Assembly: GCA_026182355.1 (NCBI GenBank)
Contig: JAPFBL010000104.1
Span: 1,295,501 to 1,359,500 of the forward strand
DNA length: 64,000 bases
Direction of reading: 5' to 3'
Source: Hermatobates lingyangjiaoensis
Taxonomy: Eukaryota > Arthropoda > Insecta > Hemiptera > Hermatobatidae
A program made the position numbers and the translations under genes. This document shows, piece after piece, positions 28,001-41,500 of the stretch. The first letter of the stretch is position 1; every line of letters begins with the position of its first letter. A model generated the notes under the pieces. It was not told the DNA's origin and did not search any database. It was given only the letters and a program-made list of their open reading frames with translations.

Positions 28001-29537
28001 TATTTTATTCAATGTGTTATTACTTTTTTTCGTTACCTCTTTGTCTGAAACTTAACTTCATAGGCAGAAAAGAAACACAAATAATTTGTAGGGAAAACAG
28101 AGCAGAGGATTTACACTACATGTGAACACAGGCCATGCTCTAATTAACATATAACATTCCCTGTTTTCTCTTAAATTGTTTAAACTAATACATTGTTCAT
28201 ACTCTCTTTAAAAAGCTGAATAATATGTATGTATATGTAATGATTCATAAATGGAAAACGATATCCTAGAGGACTAATTACGACAAAGAATATTATCCAA
28301 GTATTTTTTTTAATATGCTATTTTTAATGTTTTTAAAACTTCTTTGCGTTAAACTTAATAACTTTGTTATATTCTTTATTATTTGACCTTGTGTACAAAT
28401 AGTTTTAGGCTTTTCATTTTTTCTACACATACAGTTTTAATAATTTTAAGTCTGTGTTGATCTCTTTCTTTTTTAATTAATGGGGCAGGTACTAAAATAA
28501 TTAAAAAATAAAGAGATCAACACAGATATAAAATTATTGAAGTTATATATATACACTGTATAGACTTTGATGCACTTCACGCACTAAAACACTTTTTCGA
28601 TGAAAATACGATCCGAAATGGGAAAATACAGTTCATAAAGAAACATAGAAAAATTAAAAGAACACATTTGCAGTCTCTAATTTTCGGTTGAACCGTCTTC
28701 AGGAGAGATAAGAGAGGGAAACCAAGCCCACTGGCGGTTGGAGACCAACAATGTTGCCACATACGCGCCCTGTCACAGAGAATAAGGTAGACAAGAATCA
28801 ATTTAAGATTAAATTAAAATAGGAATATGAAAAATAATAACAAAAATTAATAAAATAAAGACAAATAAAATAAAAACTGAGGGATGAACAGAAGAAATGA
28901 TACATAAATAAAAATTATGGAATAAGATTTAATAAAAAAAAGAGAATGTACAAATAACAAGATATTCGTCCGATAGATAGACACAACGAAAACAGTAGAA
29001 AATATTACAAAACTGATAAGACAGGTAATACAACAGGTTATAACAGGTTGTCCGGAAAAGCTAAGAGTTTATAATACTCGTATTTCAATAAAGTTTACTA
29101 AGATTGGCAATGTCTGTTTTTTTATTGCATGAGTTCTCTGGTTTTGAAATATGAAGCATCTCTTTTGATAAACGTTTTGTTTGGTTTGGTTCACAATCAA
29201 TTATTTTTACTTAATCAAATTTAAAACTGTGTCCACTACTGATGGTATGGTCAGCCAACGCACAAAGAGGTTTCTTAATTTTGACATCATTTTTATATTG
29301 TTTAATTCGACTGTCTAAATACCTTCTTATTAGTTTTGTAATATTTACTACTGTTTTCGTTGTGTCTATCTGTCGGATGTATATCTTGTTATTTGTACAG
29401 CCCTGATAATGCTATAAAAATGTAGCAAAACGTTGGCGTAAGTGAAGTGTTTGTTTGTGTAGACCAAACCTCAATAACCTCTGCTGTTTGCTATATATAT
29501 ATATATATATAATATATATATATATATATCATATATT

Positions 29538-29609
<72 letters not shown>

Positions 29610-31656
29610 TACATATATACATATATATATATATACTGACATAAATACGTCAGGACCAGGATTGACCTACGGTTCGGTAAACACAGTTTAGTGATGTGTG
29701 ATAAACTGACATAACATATGTCTCGGTGATATACACTCAACTTTACTGACCGATTCAAAGGAGTTGACAATCAGTTTATTTTAATGGTCTAGCTATTTCC
29801 ATTTACCAGTAATCACGAAATTAAAATTATTATTCCAGCATTAATGAGCAATCAGATAGGTAGCAAGAAGTAATACTTAAGAGCCGAACCACTAATTGAC
29901 CATTATTCTATAAGGGCATCATTAAACCGAATCATATAATAGGCAATGTTATCCGTTAGCCTTTACAAATTCAATAATTCTCTCAATTTGTTTTGTTATT
30001 TATTTCAACGAGTTTATAAAAACAGTCTACGTAAACACTCACAATAAAGTAAATAATAAGAAAACTTTTTTTTGTTTAATTTATATATATATTACCATTA
30101 TAAATTTAATGAGGTAACTCATTATTGAAACTTCAAAAGCATTTTTTTCATTATCATACTTCGTTTCCTTACAGAAAATAAATCTTCATTTTTTTTGCAA
30201 AAGGTAATAAAAGTAAATATAAACCTAAAATTGTCAGATTTGTTTACCTTAGTTCAATTAAATTCTACATAAATGAAAAGAAGTAATTTATCAGTACTAA
30301 ATTCCTTTTACGAGTAAATTAGTATCATTTACTATAATCTTTGAAATTTCTCATTAGAAGTCTTTTGAAAACAAGAAAAATTCATTATTTAAAATAAAAT
30401 GCACTATAGCAAATTTAGAGTGGTCGACACTCATATTCTCAGATTGGTGGGGTATTCATCTAGCAATACTGATGTGAGTACGTCAGAACCAGAATTGACC
30501 CATTCTGGCCAATTCTGTCGGCGAAGAGAGTGCTAGGGGTGGGTGGTAAAGAGCGTTAAAGATAGACACTTACTATATTCGACTAAAGACTTATTATTTG
30601 TAAAAAAAAAAACTTTGCGGAGAATGAGAAAGAAATATGCGGTAAGAGGTAAGAGTTTTTTATGCGAGCGATAATAGGGACGGTGCAAGACGCAGAGGCC
30701 AGGACTTGCAGGTTAAATGGGACTCCATACTGACATACGAGTAGCAAGCATCTTTCCGTAAACACACTAATCAAAGTTGAAACACACCAATGTTCTATAA
30801 AATCAACACATTCCAGACATGCAGCATTCTTGCTGAGGTTTCATCAAAGTTATAGGAATTAAACCACCTATCCCTCACAAGGACCATAAGGCTTCGAAAT
30901 GGGTTCATTTTTGGTAAGTGGAGACTTTCAATTGTATTTTTCACAAATACAACATAGTAACGGCTTCAACAGTACACAAGAATTGATATAAATTCTATAT
31001 CTGAAATAAGCAATGATAAAAGATATATGATGCACATTTTAATTGCGTATTAATGCTTTAATTTTTCTTGGCAACAAAACTATTTATTTGGAATTATAAG
31101 TAATTTTAATATATAAATATATTGGTTAGAATATAAAACGGTTGGAAAATTAAAAGGAATGAGGAAAAATACTGAAAGAAAATGTATATTTGTCTGCAAG
31201 GAAACCAAAAGATAATTCTTTTTGCCTATTGAACCAGTAAATACAGATAATCATAGTAAGGATATGATAATAGAAGACGAGCATAAAATGGAACAGGTAT
31301 TAATATTGAAGCGAATCAATATTGAAGTTGATGGGACTTTATTTGGAGAACCTATAAAGAAAACTAATTTGTGGAAACGAATAACTTATATCAAACAAAA
31401 ATGATTTTTTTATAACTTTTTATTTTACATAATTTATGAATATTACTTCTTTCAAGACGACTTTCTGTTGAGATAATGACTAAACAAATTTATTTGAAAA
31501 TGGAAAAATGTTAATGATATATATATATCTTATATAGTAGTGCTAATTGTAAAACAATCATGTTGTAGCCCTGAAGATGACATAAATATATGTCGAAACG
31601 TCGGCAAAAGGACTAGTTTTAATCATTGGACCTCAAACCACAAAAAAAAAATACAT

Positions 31657-31687
<31 letters not shown>

Positions 31688-31999
31688 TTACACCTACCTT
31701 CTCTGAGGCAATAACATGAATTACTCATAATTTACGTTTTCAATTGCTACACAAAAAATGTTTATACGAAATTTCTTGTTTCGTATATATATACTGAAGT
31801 AGTAGTAGTAGTAGGGATCATTAATGAGTACCTGAAAAAGACCCGCATGAAAACAAAACTGACACAAAACAAAATAATACAAAAAGAAGAAATTTCGTAT
31901 AAACATTTTTTGTGTAGCAATTTAAAACGTAAATTATGAGTAATTCATGTTATTGCCTCAGAGAAGGTAGGTGTAACAAAATTAAAAAGAAGAAGAATA

Positions 32000-32055
<56 letters not shown>

Positions 32056-35000
32056 CAATATAAACAAAGAAACATAGAGAAATCAGAAGAACACACTTAC
32101 AGTCTCTAATTTTCGGTTTGAACCGTCTTCAGGAGAGATAAGAGAGGGAAACCAAGCGCACTGGATCAGAGACGGTTGGAGACCAACAGTGTTGCCGCAT
32201 GCGCGCCCGTTCACAGAAAATAAGGTAGACAGGAATCAATTTATAATTTATAAAATAAAATAATGGAATATGAAAACAATAAATATATAAAAAAGAAAAA
32301 ATTGAAAAAATAAGGGAAATTGATACAGAGAAATTGATACATAAACAAAAGTGCTAACTAAGCTATGATAAAATAAAATAAAACTAAGAATACAAATAAT
32401 AATAACAAATGAAATAATTTAATAAAAAATGTGAAAAGGCAAGGAACTTTTAGACATTATCGCTTTAGATTGAGGCCAGGTGCACTGCGCGCACTTAATA
32501 GCCAAATATGGGCTTCTTCGGAGGCTCGTAGTGTGAGATCTTTGCTGTCAGGGGGTATTTGTCGCAGAATCTGTAACCTGTAGCACTCATTAAAAGGGAG
32601 ACCGTGGCTATTGGCATGTATGGCAATGGGAAGATGGGAGCGACTATTGACTGAAGCTCTGTGATTGTTCATACGGAGACTAAGCTTGGTGGATGCTTGG
32701 CCTACGTAGAACGAATCACACTTGGTACACTCCAAACGATACACACAGTTTTTGGAGGTACACGAGCAGTCAGTTGCAACAGGATAGAGGGTGTTATGGG
32801 GGGGGAGCTGTGAAGTGTGGTTGGGGATTTATAATGGGACACGTGAGGCAACCTCGACGTCCGCACAGTTGCGCTCCAGAGGGCAAACTGTTTGCCCTCG
32901 TGGAGGTTAGCTTCCTGTGCGAAAGAAAATTGCCAAGGTTGGGAGGACGTCTGTAGGATAGGCGTGGCGGATTAGGAAAGGTTTTGGAGGTGGCTGGGGA
33001 AGAGGATATGATCGGGAAAAGTTCTTTAATGATGGTACCCAGTCTGTGTATACCTCAAATCGGTACCTCAAAACATGTAATTCCGTCAAAATTTCGAGAT
33101 CGAATTTTTTCACGATCACTATACTTTACTTATAGTAAAGTAAAAATAATAATAATAATAAAATAATAATAATAATAATAAAATAAAAAATAATTAACGG
33201 TACAGGTTGAGACCAGGAGGAGAACGAGCCCCGAGGAGGCATATGAATGCCTCTTCGGAAGCTCTAAGGGTGACATGGGAATTAGACTCGGGGATTTTTT
33301 TGAAGATTTGAGGAAATATATATATATACACTTTTTTCGTTGGAAATGCGACCCAAAACGGACAAATATAGTTCAATATAAACAAAGAAACATAGAGAAA
33401 TCAGAAGAACACACTTACAGTCTCTAATTTTCGGTTTGAACCGTCTTCAGGAGAGATAAGAGAGGGAAACCAAGCGCACTGGATCAGAGACGGTTGGAGA
33501 CCAACAGTGTTGCCGCATGCGCTCCTTCGTCCTCAAACACAATGCTTTCAAGTTCGATGAAGACTTTTACCTGCAAATCAAAGGAACGGCCATGGGAACT
33601 AGAATGGCTCCCTCCTTTGCCAATCTGTTCATGGCTCACCTTGAAAATAGTTTTTTCCAAACCTGCCACCTTCTTCCCTCACTGTATACCCGCTTCATCG
33701 ATGACATCTTCTTTATCTGGACCCATATCATTTCCGAGTTAGAAGTCTTCATCGACAACTTCAAATCTTTTTTGCTCTTCCATCTCCTTTACCCATAACA
33801 TTTCCAACAGATCCACTACCTTTCTTGATGTCGATATCACCCTCAACAATAGTTCTCTCATTACTTCCGTCCATTCTAAACCCTCTAATCCCCATTTATA
33901 TCTACACTTCAATAGCTGCCACCCTCCCCACATTAAGAAATCCATTCCGAGATCCCTCTCCATACGAATTCACCGGATTTGTAACAGACTACAAGATAAA
34001 CACCTACATATCAATAGCCTAAAAAGTAAATTTGTAGAGCGAGGTTACCCTCTCCCCTTCCTAACAAGAAGACTGGTTCCTGCCACGACCCCACACAATC
34101 CTACATCAACCTCCTCTTCCTCTCCCTCTGGGTCTCCCTACCTTATAACAACCTACTTCCCAGGTATACACAGACTGGGTACCATCATTAAAGAACTTTT
34201 CCCGATCATATCCTCTTCCCCAGCCACCTCCAAAACCTTTCCTAATCCGCCACGCCTATCCTACAGACGTCCTCCCAACCTTGGCAATTTTCTTTCGCAC
34301 AGGAAGCTAACCTCCACGAGGGCAAACAGTTTGCCCTCTGGAGCGCAACTGTGCGGACGTCGAGGTTGCCTCACGTGTCCCATTATAATCCCCAACCACA
34401 CTTCACAGCTCCCCCCCCATAACACCCTCTATCCTGTTGCAACTGACTGCTCGTGTACCTCCAAAAACTGTGTGTATCGTTTGGAGTGTACCAAGTGTGA
34501 TTCGTTCTACGTAGGCCAAGCATCCACCAAGCTTAGTCTCCGTATGAACAATCACAGAGCTTCAGTCAATAGTCGCTCCCATCTTCCCATTGCCATACAT
34601 GCCAATAGCCACGGTCTCCCTTTTAATGAGTGCTACAGGTTACAGATTCTGCGACAAATACCCCCTGACAGCAAAGATCTCACACTACGAGCCTCCGAAG
34701 AAGCCCATATTTGGCTATTAAGTGCGCGCAGTGCACCTGGCCTCAATCTAAAGCGATAATGTCTAAAAGTTCCTTGCCTTTTCACATTTTTTATTAAATT
34801 ATTTCATTTGTTATTATTATTTGTATTCTTAGTTTTATTTTATTTTATCATAGCTTAGTTAGCACTTTTGTTTATGTATCAATTTCTCTGTATCAATTTC
34901 CCTTATTTTTTCAATTTTTTCTTTTTTATATATTTATTGTTTTCATATTCCATTATTTTATTTTATAAATTATAAATTGATTCCTGTCTACCTTATTTTC

Positions 35001-35500
35001 TGTGAACGGGCGCGCATGCGGCAACACTGTTGGTCTCCAACCGTCTCTGATCCAGTGCGCTTGGTTTCCCTCTCTTATCTCTCCTGAAGACGGTTCAAAC
35101 CGAAAATTAGAGACTGTAAGTGTGTTCTTCTGATTTCTCTATGTTTCTTTGTTTATATTGAACTATATATATATATATATATATATAAATTATTCTTCTT
35201 CTTTTTAATTTTGTTACACCTACCTTCTCTGAGGCAATAACATGAATTACTCATAATTTACGTTTTAAATTGCTACACAAAAAATGTTTATACGAAATTT
35301 CTTCTTTTTGTATTATTTTGTTTTGTGTCAGTTTTGTTTTCATGCGGGTCTTTTTCAGGTACTCATTAATGATCCCTACTACTACTACTACTTCAGTATA
35401 TATATACGAAACAAGAAATTTCGTATAAACATTTTTTGTGTAGCAATTGAAAACGTAAATTATGAGTAATTCATGTTATTGCCTCAGAGAAGGTAGGTGT

Positions 35501-35541
<41 letters not shown>

Positions 35542-38500
35542 GTATTTTTTTTTTGTGGTTTGAGGTCCAATGATTAAAACTAGTCCTTTTGCCGACGTTT
35601 CGACATATATTTATGTCATCTTCAGGGCTACAACATGATTGTTTTACAATTAGCACTACTATATAAGATATATATATATCATTAACATTTTTCCATTTTC
35701 AAATAAATTTGTTTAGTCATTATCTCAACAGAAAGTCGTCTTGAAAGAAGTAATATTCATAAATTATGTAAAATAAAAAGTTATAAAAAAATCATTTTTG
35801 TTTGATATAAGTTATTCGTTTCCACAAATTAGTTTTCTTTATAGGTTCTCCAAATAAAGTCCCATCAACTTCAATATTGATTCGCTTCAATATTAATACC
35901 TGTTCCATTTTATGCTCGTCTTCTATTATCATATCCTTACTATGATTATCTGTATTTACTGGTTCAATAGGCAAAAAGAATTATCTTTTGGTTTCCTTGC
36001 AGACAAATATACATTTTCTTTCAGTATTTTTCCTCATTCCTTTTAATTTTCCAACCGTTTTATATTCTAACCAATATATTTATATATTAAAATTACTTAT
36101 AATTCCAAATAAATAGTTTTGTTGCCAAGAAAAATTAAAGCATTAATACGCAATTAAAATGTGCATCATATATCTTTTATCATTGCTTATTTCAGATATA
36201 GAATTTATATCAATTCTTGTGTACTGTTGAAGCCGTTACTATGTTGTATTTGTGAAAAATACAATTGAAAGTCTCCACTTACCAAAAATGAACCCATTTC
36301 GAAGCCTTATGGTCCTTGTGAGGGATAGGTGGTTTAATTCCTATAACTTTGATGAAACCTCAGCAAGAATGCTGCATGTCTGGAATGTGTTGATTTTATA
36401 GAACATTGGTGTGTTTCAACTTTGATTAGTGTGTTTACGGAAAGATGCTTGCTACTCGTATGTCAGTATGGAGTCCCATTTAACCTGCAAGTCCTGGCCT
36501 CTGCGTCTTGCACCGTCCCTATTATCGCTCGCATAAAAAACTCTTACCTCTTACCGCATATTTCTTTCTCATTCTCCGCAAAGTTTTTTTTTTACAAATA
36601 ATAAGTCTTTAGTCGAATATAGTAAGTGTCTATCTTTAACGCTCTTTACCACCCACCCCTAGCACTCTCTTCGCCGACAGAATTGGCCAGAATGGGTCAA
36701 TTCTGGTTCTGACGTACTCACATCAGTATTGCTAGATGAATACCCCACCAATCTGAGAATATGAGTGTCGACCACTCTAAATTTGCTATAGTGCATTTTA
36801 TTTTAAATAATGAATTTTTCTTGTTTTCAAAAGACTTCTAATGAGAAATTTCAAAGATTATAGTAAATGATACTAATTTACTCGTAAAAGGAATTTAGTA
36901 CTGATAAATTACTTCTTTTCATTTATGTAGAATTTAATTGAACTAAGGTAAACAAATCTGACAATTTTAGGTTTATATTTACTTTTATTACCTTTTGCAA
37001 AAAAAATGAAGATTTATTTTCTGTAAGGAAACGAAGTATGATAATGAAAAAAATGCTTTTGAAGTTTCAATAATGAGTTACCTCATTAAATTTATAATGG
37101 TAATATATATATAAATTAAACAAAAAAAAGTTTTCTTATTATTTACTTTATTGTGAGTGTTTACGTAGACTGTTTTTATAAACTCGTTGAAATAAATAAC
37201 AAAACAAATTGAGAGAATTATTGAATTTGTAAAGGCTAACGGATAACATTGCCTATTATATGATTCGGTTTAATGATGCCCTTATAGAATAATGGTCAAT
37301 TAGTGGTTCGGCTCTTAAGTATTACTTCTTGCTACCTATCTGATTGCTCATTAATGCTGGAATAATAATTTTAATTTCGTGATTACTGGTAAATGGAAAT
37401 AGCTAGACCATTAAAATAAACTGATTGTCAACTCCTTTGAATCGGTCAGTAAAGTTGAGTGTATATCACCGAGACATATGTTATGTCAGTTTATCACACA
37501 TCACTAAACTGTGTTTACCGAACCGTAGGTCAATCCTGGTCCTGACGTATTTATGTCAGTATTGCATGATAAATATCCCGCCAATCTGAGAAGAAGAGTA
37601 TGAGTAGAGTACACTCTAAACTTATAGATTAATTATATTTATTCTAAATTATAGTTTTTTTTGTTTTCAAATAACTTCTAATAAGAATAATTTCAATTGA
37701 GGCTGACTGCCTTAATAAATACTGAGATATATATTATTCCTCGAACCATATGTCTCAGTTTTGACCAAAAACAAAAAGGTTTTTTCCCACTAGCAACTAT
37801 ATATATTTATTCAACTATTATTAATAATAATATTAATTAATAATTAATATTAATATTATTAATTATTAATATTCTTGAAACTGTGAGTATTGTGACGTAT
37901 TTCGAAGTATGGGTATACATCGGTATCTAAACTAGGTTGGGGTAAATTGTATGAAATGTGTAAATCATAGGAAGACTTCTTGATGTGATCATCTAAACGA
38001 CTTTTTATACCTAAACATCTATAGGGTTTATAGACGTTTACACACTATACTTATGGCTATGTGTAGTGTGTAGACATCTATACGCTTGATCACACGTGGT
38101 CACCTTTCACGCGTAGTTGTGAACATATGAATGAATTGTTATTCTTCAACATTTGTATGACTTGTGATGTGTAGACATCTATACTACCTGCCGTATGTAA
38201 AGGCAGGCATAACTTTTCACCTGCAGTCAACTGAATATATTATGATATGCCATCACATACATGTGCACAATTGTCACGTAAAGCCATCTTTTCAAGTTAT
38301 TATTCTTCGGAGCAATTTGCATTTACATAACTTATTGTATATAGGTGTACATGCAATCTATAAATTCACATAAGTTTAAATACCCCGTTTTATAATATAT
38401 ATATATATATTTTTTTTTAGTAAAGGGTTTAAAAACTGTGTATAATCATAAATAAGTGATAAGAACCAATTTAGATGAGAGGTCATGGTGATTTTGTAAT

Positions 38501-41500
38501 TGATTTTTATTCACATTAGCTATTTTGTTGGTATAAAATAATTGAATAAATAACATGTTTATATATATCAATTATTTTTGTTTGATAAAGTTAAAGTCGA
38601 AAACATTATTTCAAAAATTAATATAGGGAAGGAAAAATGTTGAATTCAATCAAAGCAAGTTTTTTCTAAATCCATTTTGAGTTTTTTTCTCATTTTGCTA
38701 ATTAGAAGTCTGCTCAAAACTGAAGATGAATCTTTACTTTTTTTTTTGATTGAGGTTCTTTTTTAAGCCAGAGGGTTTTCATTTTGTAATCAATGGTTTT
38801 TTTTCGAGAGGAGTTTATTTTCAATGAACCATGACTTGATTTCCTAAAGGGTTTTTGTTGAAAATTACTAGACTTTTAGTGAATTGGGAGAGTAAGAAAG
38901 TGCCTTATTCTGCTCGAATAGCCAATGAAGTTGCTCTAAAAACGGATGTTACTTTTTGTATATATCTCATTAAAAACTTATTTATATTACACACCTTCCA
39001 TTTACTTTAAATTGTTATTAAACATATTTACATTACTAACTGAAAATCAAAATAGATAGACAATTTATAATCCCGTGGGGTTTATTTTATAACTAACTCT
39101 TACTTTTACTTTCCCCCTCGATAAAGTAACATATATTGAGTTTAATAATAACCTATTTATTACTATGTATTCCCTTATAAATTAAAAATAACATACATCA
39201 TTGAATGTAAAAGGTTTTTTTATAGTGGTACGGTTATAAAAGTGTAGCTATAAATATATTTAGTTATAAAAGTTAGTAATATGTTATAAAGTTAGCTATA
39301 AACACACTATCACTGAAATGAACACAAAGTAATCTTGATAACTCTGAAACTTACTTGTTAAGTTAAAAACAATTGAATGAAATTTAATATCCAAATCCAG
39401 TTCAACTATTTACATAACGTCAAATCTACATTGTCCAATTATTTCTAAACTAATTTATAATGTCTTTCAAATATGATGCAATAATTATTCGACGGATTTA
39501 ACTATAGGAAATAGAAAATAAAAGCTAAGAAAATATAGAATGTTGTACTAAAATATGATTTTGGATTTTAATCTTTTTACCGCAATAGACCAGTATATAG
39601 AATGAACATATTTATTTGTTTAATGTGTAGACACATATACGCTTTCAGTTATTGCAGAGGATCAAGATTCAAACAGAGAATTTGGTAAAGTATTTGCAAC
39701 TTCATTTTTCACATTTGTGTTGTTAATCGTGCCCAAATATTTATCTAGCATCTGTTATTTTTATGCATATTTTAATGATAAGTTTAATGAAATATTAAAG
39801 TTGAAGTAGTGCGGAGGTCTGTGTTGGCTTTCTCCTCCTATGAGATTCAGGATCTTGTGTGTTCTAGCTGTGTATAACTTTCCTTATGATAAAACGTTTT
39901 CAATTTAAGGCATGTTCTAGCTTAACAACTCAAAAATAACTTAATTGAAAACGATGATTGACCCAGTAATTCACCTGAATTCATCGTTAATGACCAGTTA
40001 GTTACTATCATAAAAGATCAATTTGAAAGTTTGATATTGCCGAGGCCTATTCGTCGCCACTTCTGAAGTGTTTCAGAACAAGGATGGCCCGTTGCCTCCT
40101 CAATATAGTGCACTCGCCTTCAAATCAGTCAAATCAGACTCGGAGCGAGTCATATCTTTGTACCTGATGACGTGCCTGTCGAAATATAGCAGTGAGTTTA
40201 TGTGTATTCTTTCTGTGAATTAGTTTATGTATAATGCATATATGACAAGCTATATAAAGATGAACGTTCTCTCAAAAAAATTATTCACACCGTTAATGAA
40301 TCTTAGGATCTACTGTGAGAGCAAAAATATAGAAACCCATTTCTTTTAAAACTGCCTTACTGGAATGTCTCAATGGTGCAGAAAAGTCACCAAATATAAA
40401 AATATACCTGTAATACCGGGATTTGTGAATCTGGGCCAACACAATATATCCGGATGGCGACTTCCAGATTATCAAGTCGTCTCATTTTTGTTATATTTTG
40501 TTTTCATTCCTAATCTTGATTTAATTACTTTAATCATTTGTAATGTCTAGCGAATGTTATTTGGTGTTAGTTCACAGGGATTTATCTTACGTCATAATGA
40601 TTTCTGTTAAAATGGAAAGCTTGTACACTCAATATAACCACATAGTGACTTATGGTTATATTAACCATAAGTATAATCACTTATTTTATGACTTCAATCA
40701 CTTTGGGAAAACTCCTTTGGAGACTTTCACCCACGAAACCAAAACTGGAATAAATGACCAAAGAAAATCATGAACTTGGAAGCTAAGTTTAACAAAATTT
40801 AACTGCAATGAATCTGCTGGCAATCTATACTAATATAATATATGTATTCACTTAATAAACAGAGAGAATGTCCAAACTGGTCACAATACGAGTTCAAAAT
40901 TGAAGAAGTTCAAACTCAAATTGGGTTTCTTACCGTTGCGTCTACAACGTGCTTGGTCACCGTTCTCTTTTCTCCTCAGGACGGATTGCCCGAAAATTTT
41001 AGTTTGTAAGTGTGTTTCTTTAATCAGTGTGCTACTCTTCTTTGATTTTGAACTTGTATATATATATATATAAAATATGTGTACACATTTCACTTAAAAA
41101 CGTGAAATAACAATCAATGCTCAAACCACAATATGAAATGGGAAAAACAAGACTAAGATCTTTCAATCGTAAGAAGCGATCTTCGTGTCTGAGTTCGTCT
41201 TAGTCAGAGACGAAGATCGCTTGTTACGGTTGGAAGATCTTAATCTTTTTCCCATTTCATACTGTGGTCTGATCATTTATATATATATATATATATATAT
41301 ATACGTGTAAACTAAATTCTCAGAAAGAGCACACATAAAGAAGGTCACAAAAATTCACTACTATATTATGACTAAGTCCTCATCAGGTGGAAAGATTTGA
41401 GTCGATGTAAAGACAAGCGAAGTCTGTCTCATTGAAGATGCACTGTTTTCATGCAATAGTCTTCAGTAATTAATTCAAAATTTTTCAAAATAGTTTGTAT

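Larger units (their letters stand above)
29633..33055 (-). repeat. Left arm of 8-kb palindrome
   Basis: This 3423-bp arm is the reverse complement of 34162-37562. By eye it is identical apart from lengths of (TA)n tracts and homopolymers (for example A11 at 30602 against T10 at 36584). It holds, in minus sense, the last ~600 coding bases of PLE-4 (32457-33055), its 3' region (32053-32456) and about 2.4 kb of sequence beyond the element, including a foldback element. Both ends are truncated relative to the right arm's surroundings: the outer end stops at (TA)n, the inner end stops inside the coding sequence. Confidence 0.93.
34162..37562 (+). repeat. Right arm of 8-kb palindrome
   Basis: This 3401-bp arm is continuous with its surroundings on both sides. 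At 34162 the PLE-4 frame runs on upstream into the reverse transcriptase. At 37562 a repeat seen partly again around 30415-30510 continues outward (AGATTGGCGGGATATTTATC). It therefore looks like the source copy and the left arm the derivative. The spacer is 33056-34161. Confidence 0.93.

Noticed and set aside
29455..29691. 78-codon open frame across the (TA)n tract, and similar Tyr-Ile repeat frames elsewhere
   Set aside because: The translation is a Tyr-Ile run produced by TA repeats, not a protein.
31222..31404. Identical 60-codon frames at 31222-31404 (+) and 35792-35974 (-)
   Set aside because: Duplicated only because they lie in the two palindrome arms. No known domain, and no conservation signal separable from the duplication.
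31721..31906. Identical 61-codon frames at 31721-31906 (-) and 35284-35469 (+)
   Set aside because: Each spans the inverted repeats of a foldback element, so the frame is a by-product of the hairpin.
29633..37562. Palindrome considered as a large DNA transposon with 3.4-kb inverted ends
   Set aside because: The arms carry PLE coding and flanking sequence, the spacer holds unrelated repeat fragments plus the upstream part of the PLE, and no target duplication or transposase is seen.
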